A stretch of 61,812 nt of DNA from DAIDKA01 sp049792815 (GTDB lineage: Bacteria; Pseudomonadota; Gammaproteobacteria; Steroidobacterales; Steroidobacteraceae). Under the pieces are notes generated by a model. It did not search any database. It was not told the DNA's origin and worked only from the letters and a program-made list of their open reading frames with translations. A program made the translations under genes and the position numbers. The DNA lies in NCBI GenBank assembly GCA_049792815.1, contig JBARBG010000087.1, positions 1 to 61,812 on the forward strand, given 5' to 3'. Shown in pieces: positions 1-8,538 of this stretch (the stretch's first letter is position 1; each line of letters starts with the position of its first letter).

Positions 1-546
<546 letters not shown>

Positions 547-693
547 AACCTCAAGGGGTTTGGTTGACTCCAAAAGAGTTGGCCACGCCTGATGATGGTT
601 ATCGACCGATGCAAATGTATGGAGTGGAATTCATTCCATTTCGAACGCGACATGGCGTCGATACAAAGAACTTGATGGATTCGAGAACGGTGA

Positions 694-718
694 GCCGGTC
701 CCGTAACTTGGGACCGGC
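694..718 (+). repeat. Perfect inverted repeat in the 23S-5S spacer
   Basis: The spacer from about 547 to 737 holds no gene. Its clearest structure is a 9-bp perfect stem, GCCGGTCCC at 694-702 and GGGACCGGC at 710-718, around a 7-base loop. It is not followed by a T-run, so it is more likely a precursor-processing hairpin or a structured spacer than a terminator. The role is inferred; the stem itself is seen directly. Confidence 0.55.
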
Positions 719-737
719 ACATCGATCTCAAACGGTT

Positions 738-856
738 TGCCTGGCGGCAATAGCGAGCGGGAACCACCCGATCCCATTCCGAACTCGGAAGTGAAAACGC
801 TCTGCGCCGATGGTCGTGTGGCCTGATGCCATGCTAGAGTAGGTCACTGCCAGGCT
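738..856 (+). rRNA. rrf: 5S ribosomal RNA
   Basis: About 119 bases with the standard 5S layout. The ends TGCCTGGCGG and GTCACTGCCAGGC pair as the terminal helix, and the conserved CCGAACTCGGAAGTGAAA loop segment lies at about 778-795. It follows the 23S gene after a 190-base spacer and precedes a strong terminator, so it ends the rRNA operon. The exact ends are set by the terminal helix and may shift by one or two bases. Confidence 0.96.
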
Positions 857-865
857 CTCAAACAA

Positions 866-904
866 AACGCCCCTGAGGTCGATGAGACTTCAGGGGCGTT
901 TTTC
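866..904 (+). terminator. Rho-independent terminator of the rRNA operon
   Basis: A 15-bp stem pairs 866-880 with 886-900 around a 5-base loop, with a single G-U pair, and runs straight into a T-rich tail. It sits 10 bases after the 5S gene. It also lies just beyond the end of the convergent minus-strand gene at 914, so it may work in both directions. Confidence 0.92.
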
Positions 905-913
905 TATCCGGCG

Positions 914-1411
914 CTATTTGTCATCCGCATTCGTATCCGCCATGATCTTCCACGAGCCGTCGGACTGCTTTCTCCATACGACTACAGACTGCCCTGCCTC
1001 GGTACTCGGCTTTCCGTCCTTGCCGGTCGTCTCGACTTGGAAGGTGGCCCGCTGCACCGCCAGGTCGCGCGAACGGCTTACATGCACGCTCGTCGATTTG
1101 AACTTCATTTTCACCCCCGGCGCCATCAGCAATCCCTTGAAGGCCTCGCGAATCGCGTCCTTGCCGGTCGCAGCCGGAGCCTTCGGTGCAAAGAGAACGG
1201 CACCGTCCTCATAAAGGGCGAGGATATTATCAACGTTCTTTTCCGCAACGCCCTGCTCGAAGGTGCCGTCTTTGGCACGAATGGCCGCCGCGTCCGCGGC
1301 GCGCGTTTCTGATGGCGTCGCGGCCAGCGCCGCTTCGTATGAGCAGCCAATGCCGGCAACGACGACAAGAACAACGGCCCACACAAGCAATGATGATCGA
1401 GTTCGCAACAT
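914..1411 (-). CDS. Exported SnoaL-like (DUF4440-type) protein
   Basis: A 165-residue protein. The N-terminus is a hydrophobic export signal ending in VVAGIGC, a possible lipobox. The rest reads like the NTF2/SnoaL fold of the DUF4440 group: an N-terminal helix (AIRAKDGTFEQGVAEKN), a LALYEDGAVLFAPKAP strand-turn, and a C-terminal WRKQSDGSWKIMADTNA strand typical of the family. The start at 1411 is chosen because AGGGGGA lies 6-7 bases upstream; an in-frame upstream start at 1462 would put extra residues before the signal. The ligand or enzymatic role cannot be told. It is convergent with the rRNA operon. Confidence 0.8.
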   Translation of the reverse strand: MLRTRSSLLVWAVVLVVVAGIGCSYEAALAATPSETRAADAAAIRAKDGTFEQGVAEKNVDNILALYEDGAVLFAPKAPAATGKDAIREAFKGLLMAPGVKMKFKSTSVHVSRSRDLAVQRATFQVETTGKDGKPSTEAGQSVVVWRKQSDGSWKIMADTNADDK

Positions 1412-1499
1412 ACAGAGTCCCCCTGTTTGACAGCTTGCAACAAATGACGCCGTTGCAATCAAATGTCAAGCGGCAACAAAGCGATGAGCATTGTCGAAT

Positions 1500-2363
1500 C
1501 TACGCAATCCCGACCATGTTCTCACTCAATGTCCACAGCCGTTCCGCGATGGCGTCGTCCTGGGCAATCGCTGAAGGCGCAATCTCCTTGCAGTCGAAGT
1601 AGTAGCCCCCGGATGCGCCCTGCACCTGCGGGGAGGAGGCAAGATAGACCAGAGTCTGTGCGCCCTTTTCCGGCGAGCGTGCGAAGCGCGACATCACGGC
1701 AAAGATGAACTTGCCGACGGACGCATCGATGTCGCGTCCGATTTCCGTGCGCACGAACCCCGGATGCAGGCAGGTGGCGGTAACTGCGCTGCCCTGCAGA
1801 CGCTTGGCAAGAGCACGTGTGAAGAGGATGTTCGCGAGCTTTGAGCGGCCATAGCAGCCTAACCCGGAGTACTTGCCTGCGGCCTGCAGATCATCGAACA
1901 CCATGGTCGCGCCCTTGTGCGCAGCCGAGGCCGTGGTGACGATGCGCGACTGCGGTGTGCTCTTCAAAATATCGAGCAGCAGGTGTGTGAGCAGGAACGG
2001 CGCGAGGTGATTGACTGCGAAGGTCATCTCATACCCGTCTTGCGACAAGGTGCGCCGCCCAAAAAAGCCACCGGCATTGTTGATGAGCACATCGACGCGC
2101 GGCGCACGCGCCGTCAGGGCGGCTGCGAGCCGTCGCACCTCGGCGAGCGAAGCGAAATCCGCCTGCAGGAAGTCGATCTCGGGATTGCGACTGCGCGCCT
2201 TGAGCTCCGCAACTATCCGCGCCCCCTTGTCCGGGTCACGGCCATGGATCAGTAGTTTCGCTCCCTGAACCGCGAGGTCATGTGCAGCCGCCTTGCCGAT
2301 CCCGTCAGTACCGCCGGTGATGACGCAGACTTTGTCTTTCAAGGGTGTCCTTTGGTTTGCCAA
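1500..2363 (-). CDS. Short-chain dehydrogenase/reductase (retinol dehydrogenase-like)
   Basis: A 287-residue classical/extended SDR. The Rossmann motif TGGTDGIG is at about residues 16-23, the NNAG strand at about 95, and the active-site Tyr-x-x-x-Lys in CYGRSKLANI at about 172-176. The segment after it (ALAKRLQGSAVTATCLHPG) is typical of the retinol-dehydrogenase/WWOX-like branch, which usually uses NADP(H). The substrate is unknown. The start appears to be TTG at 2363 with no clear ribosome site; no ATG fits better without cutting into the first beta strand, so the N-terminus is uncertain. It probably stands alone. Confidence 0.85.
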   Translation of the reverse strand: MANQRTPLKDKVCVITGGTDGIGKAAAHDLAVQGAKLLIHGRDPDKGARIVAELKARSRNPEIDFLQADFASLAEVRRLAAALTARAPRVDVLINNAGGFFGRRTLSQDGYEMTFAVNHLAPFLLTHLLLDILKSTPQSRIVTTASAAHKGATMVFDDLQAAGKYSGLGCYGRSKLANILFTRALAKRLQGSAVTATCLHPGFVRTEIGRDIDASVGKFIFAVMSRFARSPEKGAQTLVYLASSPQVQGASGGYYFDCKEIAPSAIAQDDAIAERLWTLSENMVGIA

Positions 2364-2568
2364 TCGGGCCCTGTATCCGGAAGTTCATTATGCAAGCAAT
2401 TCAGGCGGCTCCCTCGCCCCACGCAGGGCCGGAAGGCTGTGGTCTCGGCTGAGATGCCATGTGGTGCGGCGCATCAATATCCGGGATCGCAGGCTGCGCG
2501 GAGCGTCTGGAACCGCGATAGAGGTCCCAGAATCCCGCGCTATGAATGGAGGACTATGAAGACCTCCC

Positions 2569-3084
2569 ATGAACATGACCCAGAACCGGCGCATCCTGCT
2601 CGTGGACGACATGCCGTCGATCCACGCCGAATTCCGCAAGGTACTGAGCGCGGCTGCGCCGGTTTCGACGCTTGCGGAGCTGGAAGCTGCACTCTCTGGT
2701 ACCGCCGCACCCGAGCGCAGCCTGACCACTGTGTTCGAGATGGATTCGGCCTATCAGGGCATTGAAGCACTGCAGAAGCTCAAGGAGGCGCGCCAGGACG
2801 GGCGCCCCTATGCCGTGGCATTCATCGACGTGCGCATGCCGCCGGGTTGGGACGGAATGCAGACCTGCGAACAGCTATGGACGGAAGATCCGAACCTGCA
2901 GATCGTGTTCTGCGCGGCGTATTCGGATCATGGATGGCCCGCCATCGTCGCGCGCCTGGACGTAGGTGACCGGCTCCTGATCCTGAAGAAGCCCTTCGAT
3001 CCCATCGAGGTCTACCAGTTGGCAAAAGTCCTGACGGCCAAGTGGAACCTCGCCCGTCAGGCCTCCTTCAATCGGCACCCCTAG
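2569..3084 (+). CDS. Stand-alone response-regulator receiver protein
   Basis: A 171-residue single REC domain with no output domain. The acidic pair DD is at 13-14, the phosphoacceptor aspartate in AFIDVRMPPGWDG near residue 86, and the conserved lysine in LKKPFDP near 140. It is longer than the usual 120 residues because about 30 residues (STLAELEAALSG and on) are inserted after the first helix. Similar enlarged receivers sit in multidomain histidine kinases; here no kinase is adjacent, so the partner is unknown. Its stop overlaps the convergent mltC-like gene by 4 bases. Confidence 0.85.
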   Translation: MNMTQNRRILLVDDMPSIHAEFRKVLSAAAPVSTLAELEAALSGTAAPERSLTTVFEMDSAYQGIEALQKLKEARQDGRPYAVAFIDVRMPPGWDGMQTCEQLWTEDPNLQIVFCAAYSDHGWPAIVARLDVGDRLLILKKPFDPIEVYQLAKVLTAKWNLARQASFNRHP

Positions 3085-4322
3085 CCGGGGCGCCTGACCG
3101 GCGGCGTCGCGGAAGGCGCGGAAGAGGGGGTGGCCGCGGGCACGGCGGCCGTGACGAAATCCTTTCTATAGCCGGTGACCTTCACCACGTAGTCGCGGGT
3201 TTCCTGCATGGGCAGGCCGGTACGCAGGCGCTCGAACAATTGCGCAGGCGGTTCGGCGTTGATGCTGCTGAAAGCCTCGGTCCGGTCACTGGCGAACACC
3301 CGCGTGACATTGTGCGGGCCGGTATTGTAGGCCGCGATGACGCAGTAATCGCGCGAGCTCTGGTTGGTTACGGCACTGAATTCGTCGTTGTTGAGTACCG
3401 AGAGATAGGCGACGCCGAGTTCAATGTTGTGTTCCGGATCGAGCAGATAATCCGAAGTCGGTGTCTGATCATTCCCGGATATGCGACGCTCGGCCGCCCG
3501 GCCGCCGCTGGTCGGAACCAGCTGCATCAGCCCATAAGCCGGTGCGCCGCTGACTGCGAAGGGATTGAAATTGCTTTCGGTGCGCATGATGGCGAGCACC
3601 AGACTCGTGCTCACCTGGTACTGTGCGGCGTATTTCTCGACACTGCCGCGGTAGCGCTCGGCGCCACGGGCCTCGAAGTTCTTGACCATCGTCAGCGTCA
3701 CGAACCAGGCAATGCCGCCGCCCTCGCTGGTCGGGACCGCCCGTGACTTCGCGCGGTTTGCGAGCAGGAACGTCGCATAGTCATCCGCTTCCTTGCGCGT
3801 GGCAATCGAGCGGCCCTGGTTGTCGTGAATCAGGCCGTACAAATAGGGCCTGTGGGAGCTGTCGAGCACCACGTCCTTGTCACTGAACAGGTCCACGGCG
3901 GCCGGATCACTGCCGGTCAGCAGCGCGGCGATAATGGCTGAGTGCAGGCTGGCCTTGGGGTCCTTGGTATCGCGGCTCTCCACCGTCAGAATGCCGCGGT
4001 CGAAGTCCGTGACGACGCGGGTGTTGTAGCCCTGCGTGTATTTGACGTACACGGTGCGATCGGCCACCCGGGCATTCTGACCCCAGCGTTTCTGGGCTTT
4101 GGCGCGCAGCGTTGCTACCTCCTGGGCGAACTTCGCGCGCAGCTGCACCAACTGCGCCTCGATGTCGCGGGTGTCCGTGGCCACCGCCTGCCGGTAGCCC
4201 GAATTGTCCATGGGCTGGCCCTTGATCACGCGGGTGACATTCTGCTTCACCACCTGGGTCGTGGCGCAGCTTGTGCCCAGCGCGGCAATGACCAGAACGA
4301 CGAGCCGTGCGGGCCGCGGCAT
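3081..4322 (-). CDS. mltC: MltC-like membrane-bound lytic murein transglycosylase
   Basis: A 413-residue lipoprotein (signal ending in ALGTSC) with the two-part MltC build. An N-terminal domain of about 200 residues (DUF3393-like, with DRTVYVKYTQGYNTRVVTDF) precedes a C-terminal lytic transglycosylase domain. The catalytic glutamate is in IMRTESNFNP, followed by AYGLMQLVPTSGG and the VIAAYNTGPHNV substrate-groove motif. It should cleave peptidoglycan glycan strands from the outer membrane. An Ala/Pro/Ser tail ends the protein. Its ATG lies one base after the stop of the upstream membrane-protein gene, so the two are probably co-transcribed. Confidence 0.92.
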   Translation of the reverse strand: MPRPARLVVLVIAALGTSCATTQVVKQNVTRVIKGQPMDNSGYRQAVATDTRDIEAQLVQLRAKFAQEVATLRAKAQKRWGQNARVADRTVYVKYTQGYNTRVVTDFDRGILTVESRDTKDPKASLHSAIIAALLTGSDPAAVDLFSDKDVVLDSSHRPYLYGLIHDNQGRSIATRKEADDYATFLLANRAKSRAVPTSEGGGIAWFVTLTMVKNFEARGAERYRGSVEKYAAQYQVSTSLVLAIMRTESNFNPFAVSGAPAYGLMQLVPTSGGRAAERRISGNDQTPTSDYLLDPEHNIELGVAYLSVLNNDEFSAVTNQSSRDYCVIAAYNTGPHNVTRVFASDRTEAFSSINAEPPAQLFERLRTGLPMQETRDYVVKVTGYRKDFVTAAVPAATPSSAPSATPPVRRPG

Positions 4323-4323
4323 G

Positions 4324-4902
4324 TCAGGATGCCTCGCGGTAGCCGCGCAGGCCCTTCACCGCCAGAAATGCGCTCGCGGCCAATGACAGGTAACCGCCCA
4401 GGCCCACATGGATGCGGCGCGTGATCACCGCGCCTACCTTGTTTGCGAACTCGTTGGCGAAGCGGCTCAGGCGCAAACCCGAGTCGCCCATCATGCCCTC
4501 GTTTGGGACCAGGTCCTGACTGAATCCGTGATAGAGAATGGCGCCGCTGAGCGCCATCAATGCGAACGGCGCAACGCATCCCAGCCATGCGGCCTTGCGC
4601 GCCGACCACGCCGGTGCCAGCGCAACCAGTACCGCGCCAGCGCACACGGCACCGAACATTACCGCCTCCAGCGTGCTGCCATCCCCGGAAGCGCCGGTGG
4701 TGATGCGTCCGGGGGCGTGCATCAGCGTGAGCATGTTGTAAAACCGGAACTGCAGCTGCACCGCGCCGTAATCCGTGATCAGCGCAGTCGTGAAGAACCA
4801 GCCACAGGCCACGCAGGCGACCGCCAGCAACACGGACCAGTCGGAACGGGGGGCGGTGGCAGGCGCTGGGTCCACAGATGGCTCGGTCCGTGATGGGGCC
4901 AC
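4324..4902 (-). CDS. Unrecognised membrane protein, first gene of the mltC-like pair
   Basis: About 192 residues with four probable membrane segments: LLAVACVACGWFFTTALIT, AVMFGAVCAGAVLVALAP, LGCVAPFALMALSGAIL and, near the C-terminus, VGLGGYLSLAASAFLAV. No family is recognised. The reading frame stays open well upstream into the divergent protease gene, where it is Pro/Val-rich and clearly a shadow. GTG at 4902 is the most likely start, but no convincing ribosome site supports it. The stop is one base before the mltC-like start, which suggests coupled translation. Confidence 0.6.
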   Translation of the reverse strand: MAPSRTEPSVDPAPATAPRSDWSVLLAVACVACGWFFTTALITDYGAVQLQFRFYNMLTLMHAPGRITTGASGDGSTLEAVMFGAVCAGAVLVALAPAWSARKAAWLGCVAPFALMALSGAILYHGFSQDLVPNEGMMGDSGLRLSRFANEFANKVGAVITRRIHVGLGGYLSLAASAFLAVKGLRGYREAS

Positions 4903-5017
4903 AATTGAACAACAAAGGCGCAGCCGTTGCCACACCGGCGGAATCAGGCTCGTTGTGCCGATTTCGGCTATTCTTCGGCCGGTACGTAGGACCGTTGTCT
5001 GACACGGAGGCGTCCGG

Positions 5018-6634
5018 ATGAATGTCGACTGCCACGCGCCTGAGCGCGGAAGGATCCTGAAAGGTGCCGCGGCGGGAGTTGCGGGGTTGCTCCTCGCGGC
5101 CTGCGGTGGCGGGGGCGCGGGGAGCGGTTCCTCTGGTGGTACTGGTACCGGTACCGGTACGGGCACCTCGACCTATGTCGCGGGTCAGTTCCTGCCAGCG
5201 GCAAATTACGCTGCAAAGTGTGCCAATCCGCGCTCGGGTACCGACCCGGTGTCGCACATGGCCTACCCGGATATGCAAGGCACGGCGACGGATGAAAACT
5301 ATTTCCTGCGCAGCTGGACCCACCAGCTGTATCTATGGTTCGACCAGGTCCCGGATCAGGATCCTTCTCTGTACTCGACCGCCGATTATTTTCCGCTGCT
5401 GAAAACCTCGGCGGTTACCGCAAGCGGAGCCCCGGTGGATCGCTTTCACTTCACCTATGCCACAGCGACCTGGGAGGCGCTGTCGCAGCAGGGTGTCATG
5501 GCCGGCTATGGCGTGAATTTTGATGTCCTCGCCGCCACACCGCCGCGCAACATCACCGTGGCCTTTGTCGATCCGAATGCCACCGGTCAGGCCGCGACCC
5601 TGGCACGCGGCGCCGTGGTCCAATCCATCGATGGTGTGGACATCAACGCCGATGACATGACGAGCATCAACACCTTGAACGCTGGGCTGCAGCCGGCGAC
5701 GGTTGGCGAGATGCATACTTTCGTGGTCCTGGATGTGGGCTCGGCGAACCCCCGCACCGTGGTGCTCACCGCCGCGAATGTCACCGAGACTCCCGTGCCG
5801 ACAGTGACTACGCTGAACTCGAACGGCACCTTGGTCGGCTACATCCTCTTCAATGACCACATCGCCACGGCGGAAAGCGAACTTATAAGTGATTTCACCA
5901 CCCTGCAGCAGGCTGGGGTGACCGATCTGGTGCTGGACATCCGCTACAACGGCGGCGGCTATCTGGATATCGCCAGCGAAGTGGCCTACATGATCGCCGG
6001 GTCCGCACGGACCACGGGGAGCACCTTCGAACTGCAGCAGTTCAACAGCCAGTATCCGATGACCAATCCCGTCACCGGCGGTGCCATCACCCCCACGCTG
6101 TTCCATTCAACTTCGCAGGGATTCTCCGGGCCGCCATCGGGCCAGCCGCTGCCATCGCTGAACCTGTCGCGCGTGTTCATTCTCACCGGCACGCAGACCT
6201 GCTCGGCCAGCGAGTCCATCATCAACAGCCTGCGCGGCGTCAATGTTGAGGTGATCCAGATCGGCTCAACGACCTGCGGCAAGCCCTACGGGTTCTACCC
6301 GCAGGACAATTGCGGCACGACCTATTTCTCAATCCAGTTCCGCGGCGTGAACAACCAGGGCTTCGGTGACTATGCTGCAGGGTTCTCGCCCGCCAACACC
6401 GTAAATCCCGAAGGGGTCACCATCCCCGGATGTTCGGTGGCCGATGACTTCGAGCATCCCCTGGGTGATCCGAATGAGGGACAGCTCAGCGAAGCGCTCG
6501 CCTATAAAACCGGCGGCTCCTGCACCGTGGCCCCGACCGGTTCGATGATTCAGGGCATCAAGCGCGCGGCCCAACCTGGTCATGCAGTTACCGCCCGCTC
6601 GGCAATGCGCGAGATCAGGATACTGCGACAGTAG
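5018..6634 (+). CDS. Lipoprotein peptidase of the S41 (C-terminal processing) family
   Basis: A 538-residue protein whose N-terminus ends in the lipobox LLAAC, followed by a Gly/Ser/Thr tether with a short GT repeat. A PDZ-like part (ARGAVVQSIDGVDI) precedes the S41 core: DLVLDIRYNGGGYL, then the catalytic serine in TCSASESI (Ser398) and the catalytic lysine in TCGKPYG (Lys422). A periplasmic protease anchored to a membrane is expected. The start is well supported by GGAGG seven bases upstream. It is divergent from the 4324 gene and its end overlaps the convergent exonuclease gene by 20 bases. Extra cysteines near the active site could form disulphides. Confidence 0.88.
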   Translation: MNVDCHAPERGRILKGAAAGVAGLLLAACGGGGAGSGSSGGTGTGTGTGTSTYVAGQFLPAANYAAKCANPRSGTDPVSHMAYPDMQGTATDENYFLRSWTHQLYLWFDQVPDQDPSLYSTADYFPLLKTSAVTASGAPVDRFHFTYATATWEALSQQGVMAGYGVNFDVLAATPPRNITVAFVDPNATGQAATLARGAVVQSIDGVDINADDMTSINTLNAGLQPATVGEMHTFVVLDVGSANPRTVVLTAANVTETPVPTVTTLNSNGTLVGYILFNDHIATAESELISDFTTLQQAGVTDLVLDIRYNGGGYLDIASEVAYMIAGSARTTGSTFELQQFNSQYPMTNPVTGGAITPTLFHSTSQGFSGPPSGQPLPSLNLSRVFILTGTQTCSASESIINSLRGVNVEVIQIGSTTCGKPYGFYPQDNCGTTYFSIQFRGVNNQGFGDYAAGFSPANTVNPEGVTIPGCSVADDFEHPLGDPNEGQLSEALAYKTGGSCTVAPTGSMIQGIKRAAQPGHAVTARSAMREIRILRQ

Positions 6635-7610
6635 GCGTCAGGGGAGCGGCATCCAGACCCAGTTCCATGAGGTGCGCCGCGAGTCGTTCGGTGCGCCCGT
6701 GCATGAGCAGGATGCGTCGGGCGCGGCTTTGCCGGCAGGTATTCACCAGCGCCGGCCAGTCCGCGTGATCGGACACCACGAAACCCATATCGTAGCCGCG
6801 ACGCGCACTCTCGCCTTCCAGCAGCATCCACCCGGAACAGAAGGCCCGGGTCCCGGTGCCGAGCCGCCGCAGCCAGGAAGAATGGCCCATGGTCGGGGTC
6901 GCCATGACCAGCGCGCCCCGCAGCTGCGCGGCGGAGGTCGCCGTGACTTGAACCGTTGGCAGCATGTCGATGCCGGCGTCCCGGTAGACCTCGACGAGGG
7001 TCGCGATCTCGCCATGCACGTGCACTGGGTCGCGGGTGTGCCTGAGCATTTCGGCGAGCACGCGCTGGGCCTTGCCCAGGGCATAACAGAACAGCACCGA
7101 GTTTTTGCCGCGCTCGCGGTTGATCTGCCACCAGCGCACGATATTGCCCACCACGGCTGCGGTTTCCGGCCACACGAAGTGCGGTTGCCCAAAGGTGGTC
7201 TCGCTGATGAACACATCGCATTCGAGAGGCTCGAAGGGCGCGCAGGTCGGATCGGGCTGGCGTTTATAGTCCCCGGACACCACCCATACCTGTCCGTGAT
7301 GTTCAAGGCGCACCTGAGCCGAGCCCAGGATATGGCCGGCAGGATGCAGCGACACGCTCACGCCCCCCAGCGTAAAGGACGCGCCATACTCCATTGCGAC
7401 GACATGCCGCGCGTCCTTCAGGCGTTTGCGCGCGATGCCCAGACCCGGCGCCGCCATCAGCATTTGGGCGCTGCCCTCGCGCAGGTGATCGCCATGGGCG
7501 TGGGTCACCACGGCGGTCTGCACGGCTTTGGCCGGATCAATGTAGAAATCTCCCGGCGGGCAATACAATCCACGCTTGGTGAGGGTGACAAGAGGAGTGC
7601 GGTCGGTCAT
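6615..7610 (-). CDS. Ligase-associated DNA exonuclease, metallo-beta-lactamase fold
   Basis: About 331 residues. The N-terminus (GLYCPPGDFYIDP) and the metal motif THAHGDH are diagnostic of the ligase-associated exonuclease group (beta-CASP/RNase J-like). Further metal ligands are in HPAGHILGSAQV, the SGDYK strand and SDHADW. The family is usually encoded beside an ATP-dependent DNA ligase and a DEAD/DEAH helicase. Neither is present here, so this copy is orphaned or its partners are elsewhere. ATG at 7610 is chosen to match the family N-terminus; starts at 7616 and 7643 are possible. The 5' end overlaps the divergent ctlX start. Confidence 0.87.
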   Translation of the reverse strand: MTDRTPLVTLTKRGLYCPPGDFYIDPAKAVQTAVVTHAHGDHLREGSAQMLMAAPGLGIARKRLKDARHVVAMEYGASFTLGGVSVSLHPAGHILGSAQVRLEHHGQVWVVSGDYKRQPDPTCAPFEPLECDVFISETTFGQPHFVWPETAAVVGNIVRWWQINRERGKNSVLFCYALGKAQRVLAEMLRHTRDPVHVHGEIATLVEVYRDAGIDMLPTVQVTATSAAQLRGALVMATPTMGHSSWLRRLGTGTRAFCSGWMLLEGESARRGYDMGFVVSDHADWPALVNTCRQSRARRILLMHGRTERLAAHLMELGLDAAPLTPTVAVS

Positions 7611-8538
7611 GGACATCCGGACACAGTGCGCTGCGGCAGTCATGATGATCCGGCCCGCCGCCTTCGATTACAACCCGCAGACCGCCGCCAGCAATCGGCT
7701 GCAGTGCGCGGTGGATGACAGCTCGGGGGTGGCCCAGCGCGCGGTCGCCGAGTTCGACGCCGCGGTCACGGCGCTGCGCGGCGCCGGAGTGCGGGTCTGC
7801 GTTGTGGACGATAAGCCCGTCCCCCCCAGGCCCGATGCGGTATTTCCGAACAATTGGGTGAGCTGGCACGCCGACGGGACAGTGATTCTGTATCCCATGC
7901 AGGCGGCGAACCGGCGCCTGGAGCGGCGGCGGGAAATCCTCGAAGGAGTGGCTGCGCGGTGTGACTACGGCATCGCACGGGTGCTGGACCTGTCGCACTT
8001 TGAGGACCAGGGGCGGTACCTGGAGGGCACCGGCTCCCTGGTGCTTGATCACATCGGTCGTCAGGCCTTCGCCTGCCGATCGATACGCACGGATGAGTGG
8101 CTGGTGTATCGCTGGGCCGAGCAGATGGGCTACGAGCCGGTAGTGTTTGATGCCGTGGATGCCGCAGGCGTGGCCTTCTATCACACCAATGTGATGCTCA
8201 GCATCGGGCAAAAGGTCGCGGTGGTTGCCGCCGACTCGATCGTGCCGTCCGACCGGGAGCGCGTGCTCGCGGCGCTCGCGGCCGGGTCGCGGGATGTCAT
8301 CACAATTGATCATGCCGCGGTCACCGGCTTCGCGGGGAACATGCTGGAGCTGCGTGGCGCCGGGCGCCGCAGGATTTATGTCCTTTCGGCACAGGCCGAG
8401 AGCACCCTGTCGCCAGCCGCTCGGGCTCGTCTTGCGGCCGGCACCGATGAGCTGCTGCCGCTCGTCATTCCTACCATCGAGCGGCTTGGTGGCGGCAGCG
8501 TGCGCTGCATGCTGGCTGAGGTATTCTCGCCGGCGTGA
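7609..8538 (+). CDS. ctlX: CtlX-type citrulline hydrolase (amidinotransferase superfamily)
   Basis: About 309 residues of the pentein/arginine deiminase fold. Family markers are MIRPAAFDYNPQTAASN at the start, VFPNNWVSWH, a SHFEDQGRYLEGTGSL catalytic stretch, FYHTNVMLSIG (catalytic His) and a C-terminal Cys in SVRCMLAEVF. CtlX hydrolyses citrulline to ornithine, carbon dioxide and ammonia. ATG 7609 has AGAGGAG about 11 bases upstream; ATG 7645 matches the usual family N-terminus equally well. The last bases overlap the birA start (GTGA). Confidence 0.87.
   Translation: MDIRTQCAAAVMMIRPAAFDYNPQTAASNRLQCAVDDSSGVAQRAVAEFDAAVTALRGAGVRVCVVDDKPVPPRPDAVFPNNWVSWHADGTVILYPMQAANRRLERRREILEGVAARCDYGIARVLDLSHFEDQGRYLEGTGSLVLDHIGRQAFACRSIRTDEWLVYRWAEQMGYEPVVFDAVDAAGVAFYHTNVMLSIGQKVAVVAADSIVPSDRERVLAALAAGSRDVITIDHAAVTGFAGNMLELRGAGRRRIYVLSAQAESTLSPAARARLAAGTDELLPLVIPTIERLGGGSVRCMLAEVFSPA

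Noticed and set aside
4903..5166. Pro/Val-rich extension of the 4324 membrane-protein gene
   Set aside because: It is the complement of the protease lipobox and GT-repeat tether; the protease start has a strong ribosome site.
4247..5323. 358-residue minus-strand frame over the 4.3-5.3 kb genes
   Set aside because: It crosses the start of the well-supported S41 protease gene and has Arg/Thr-rich shadow composition.
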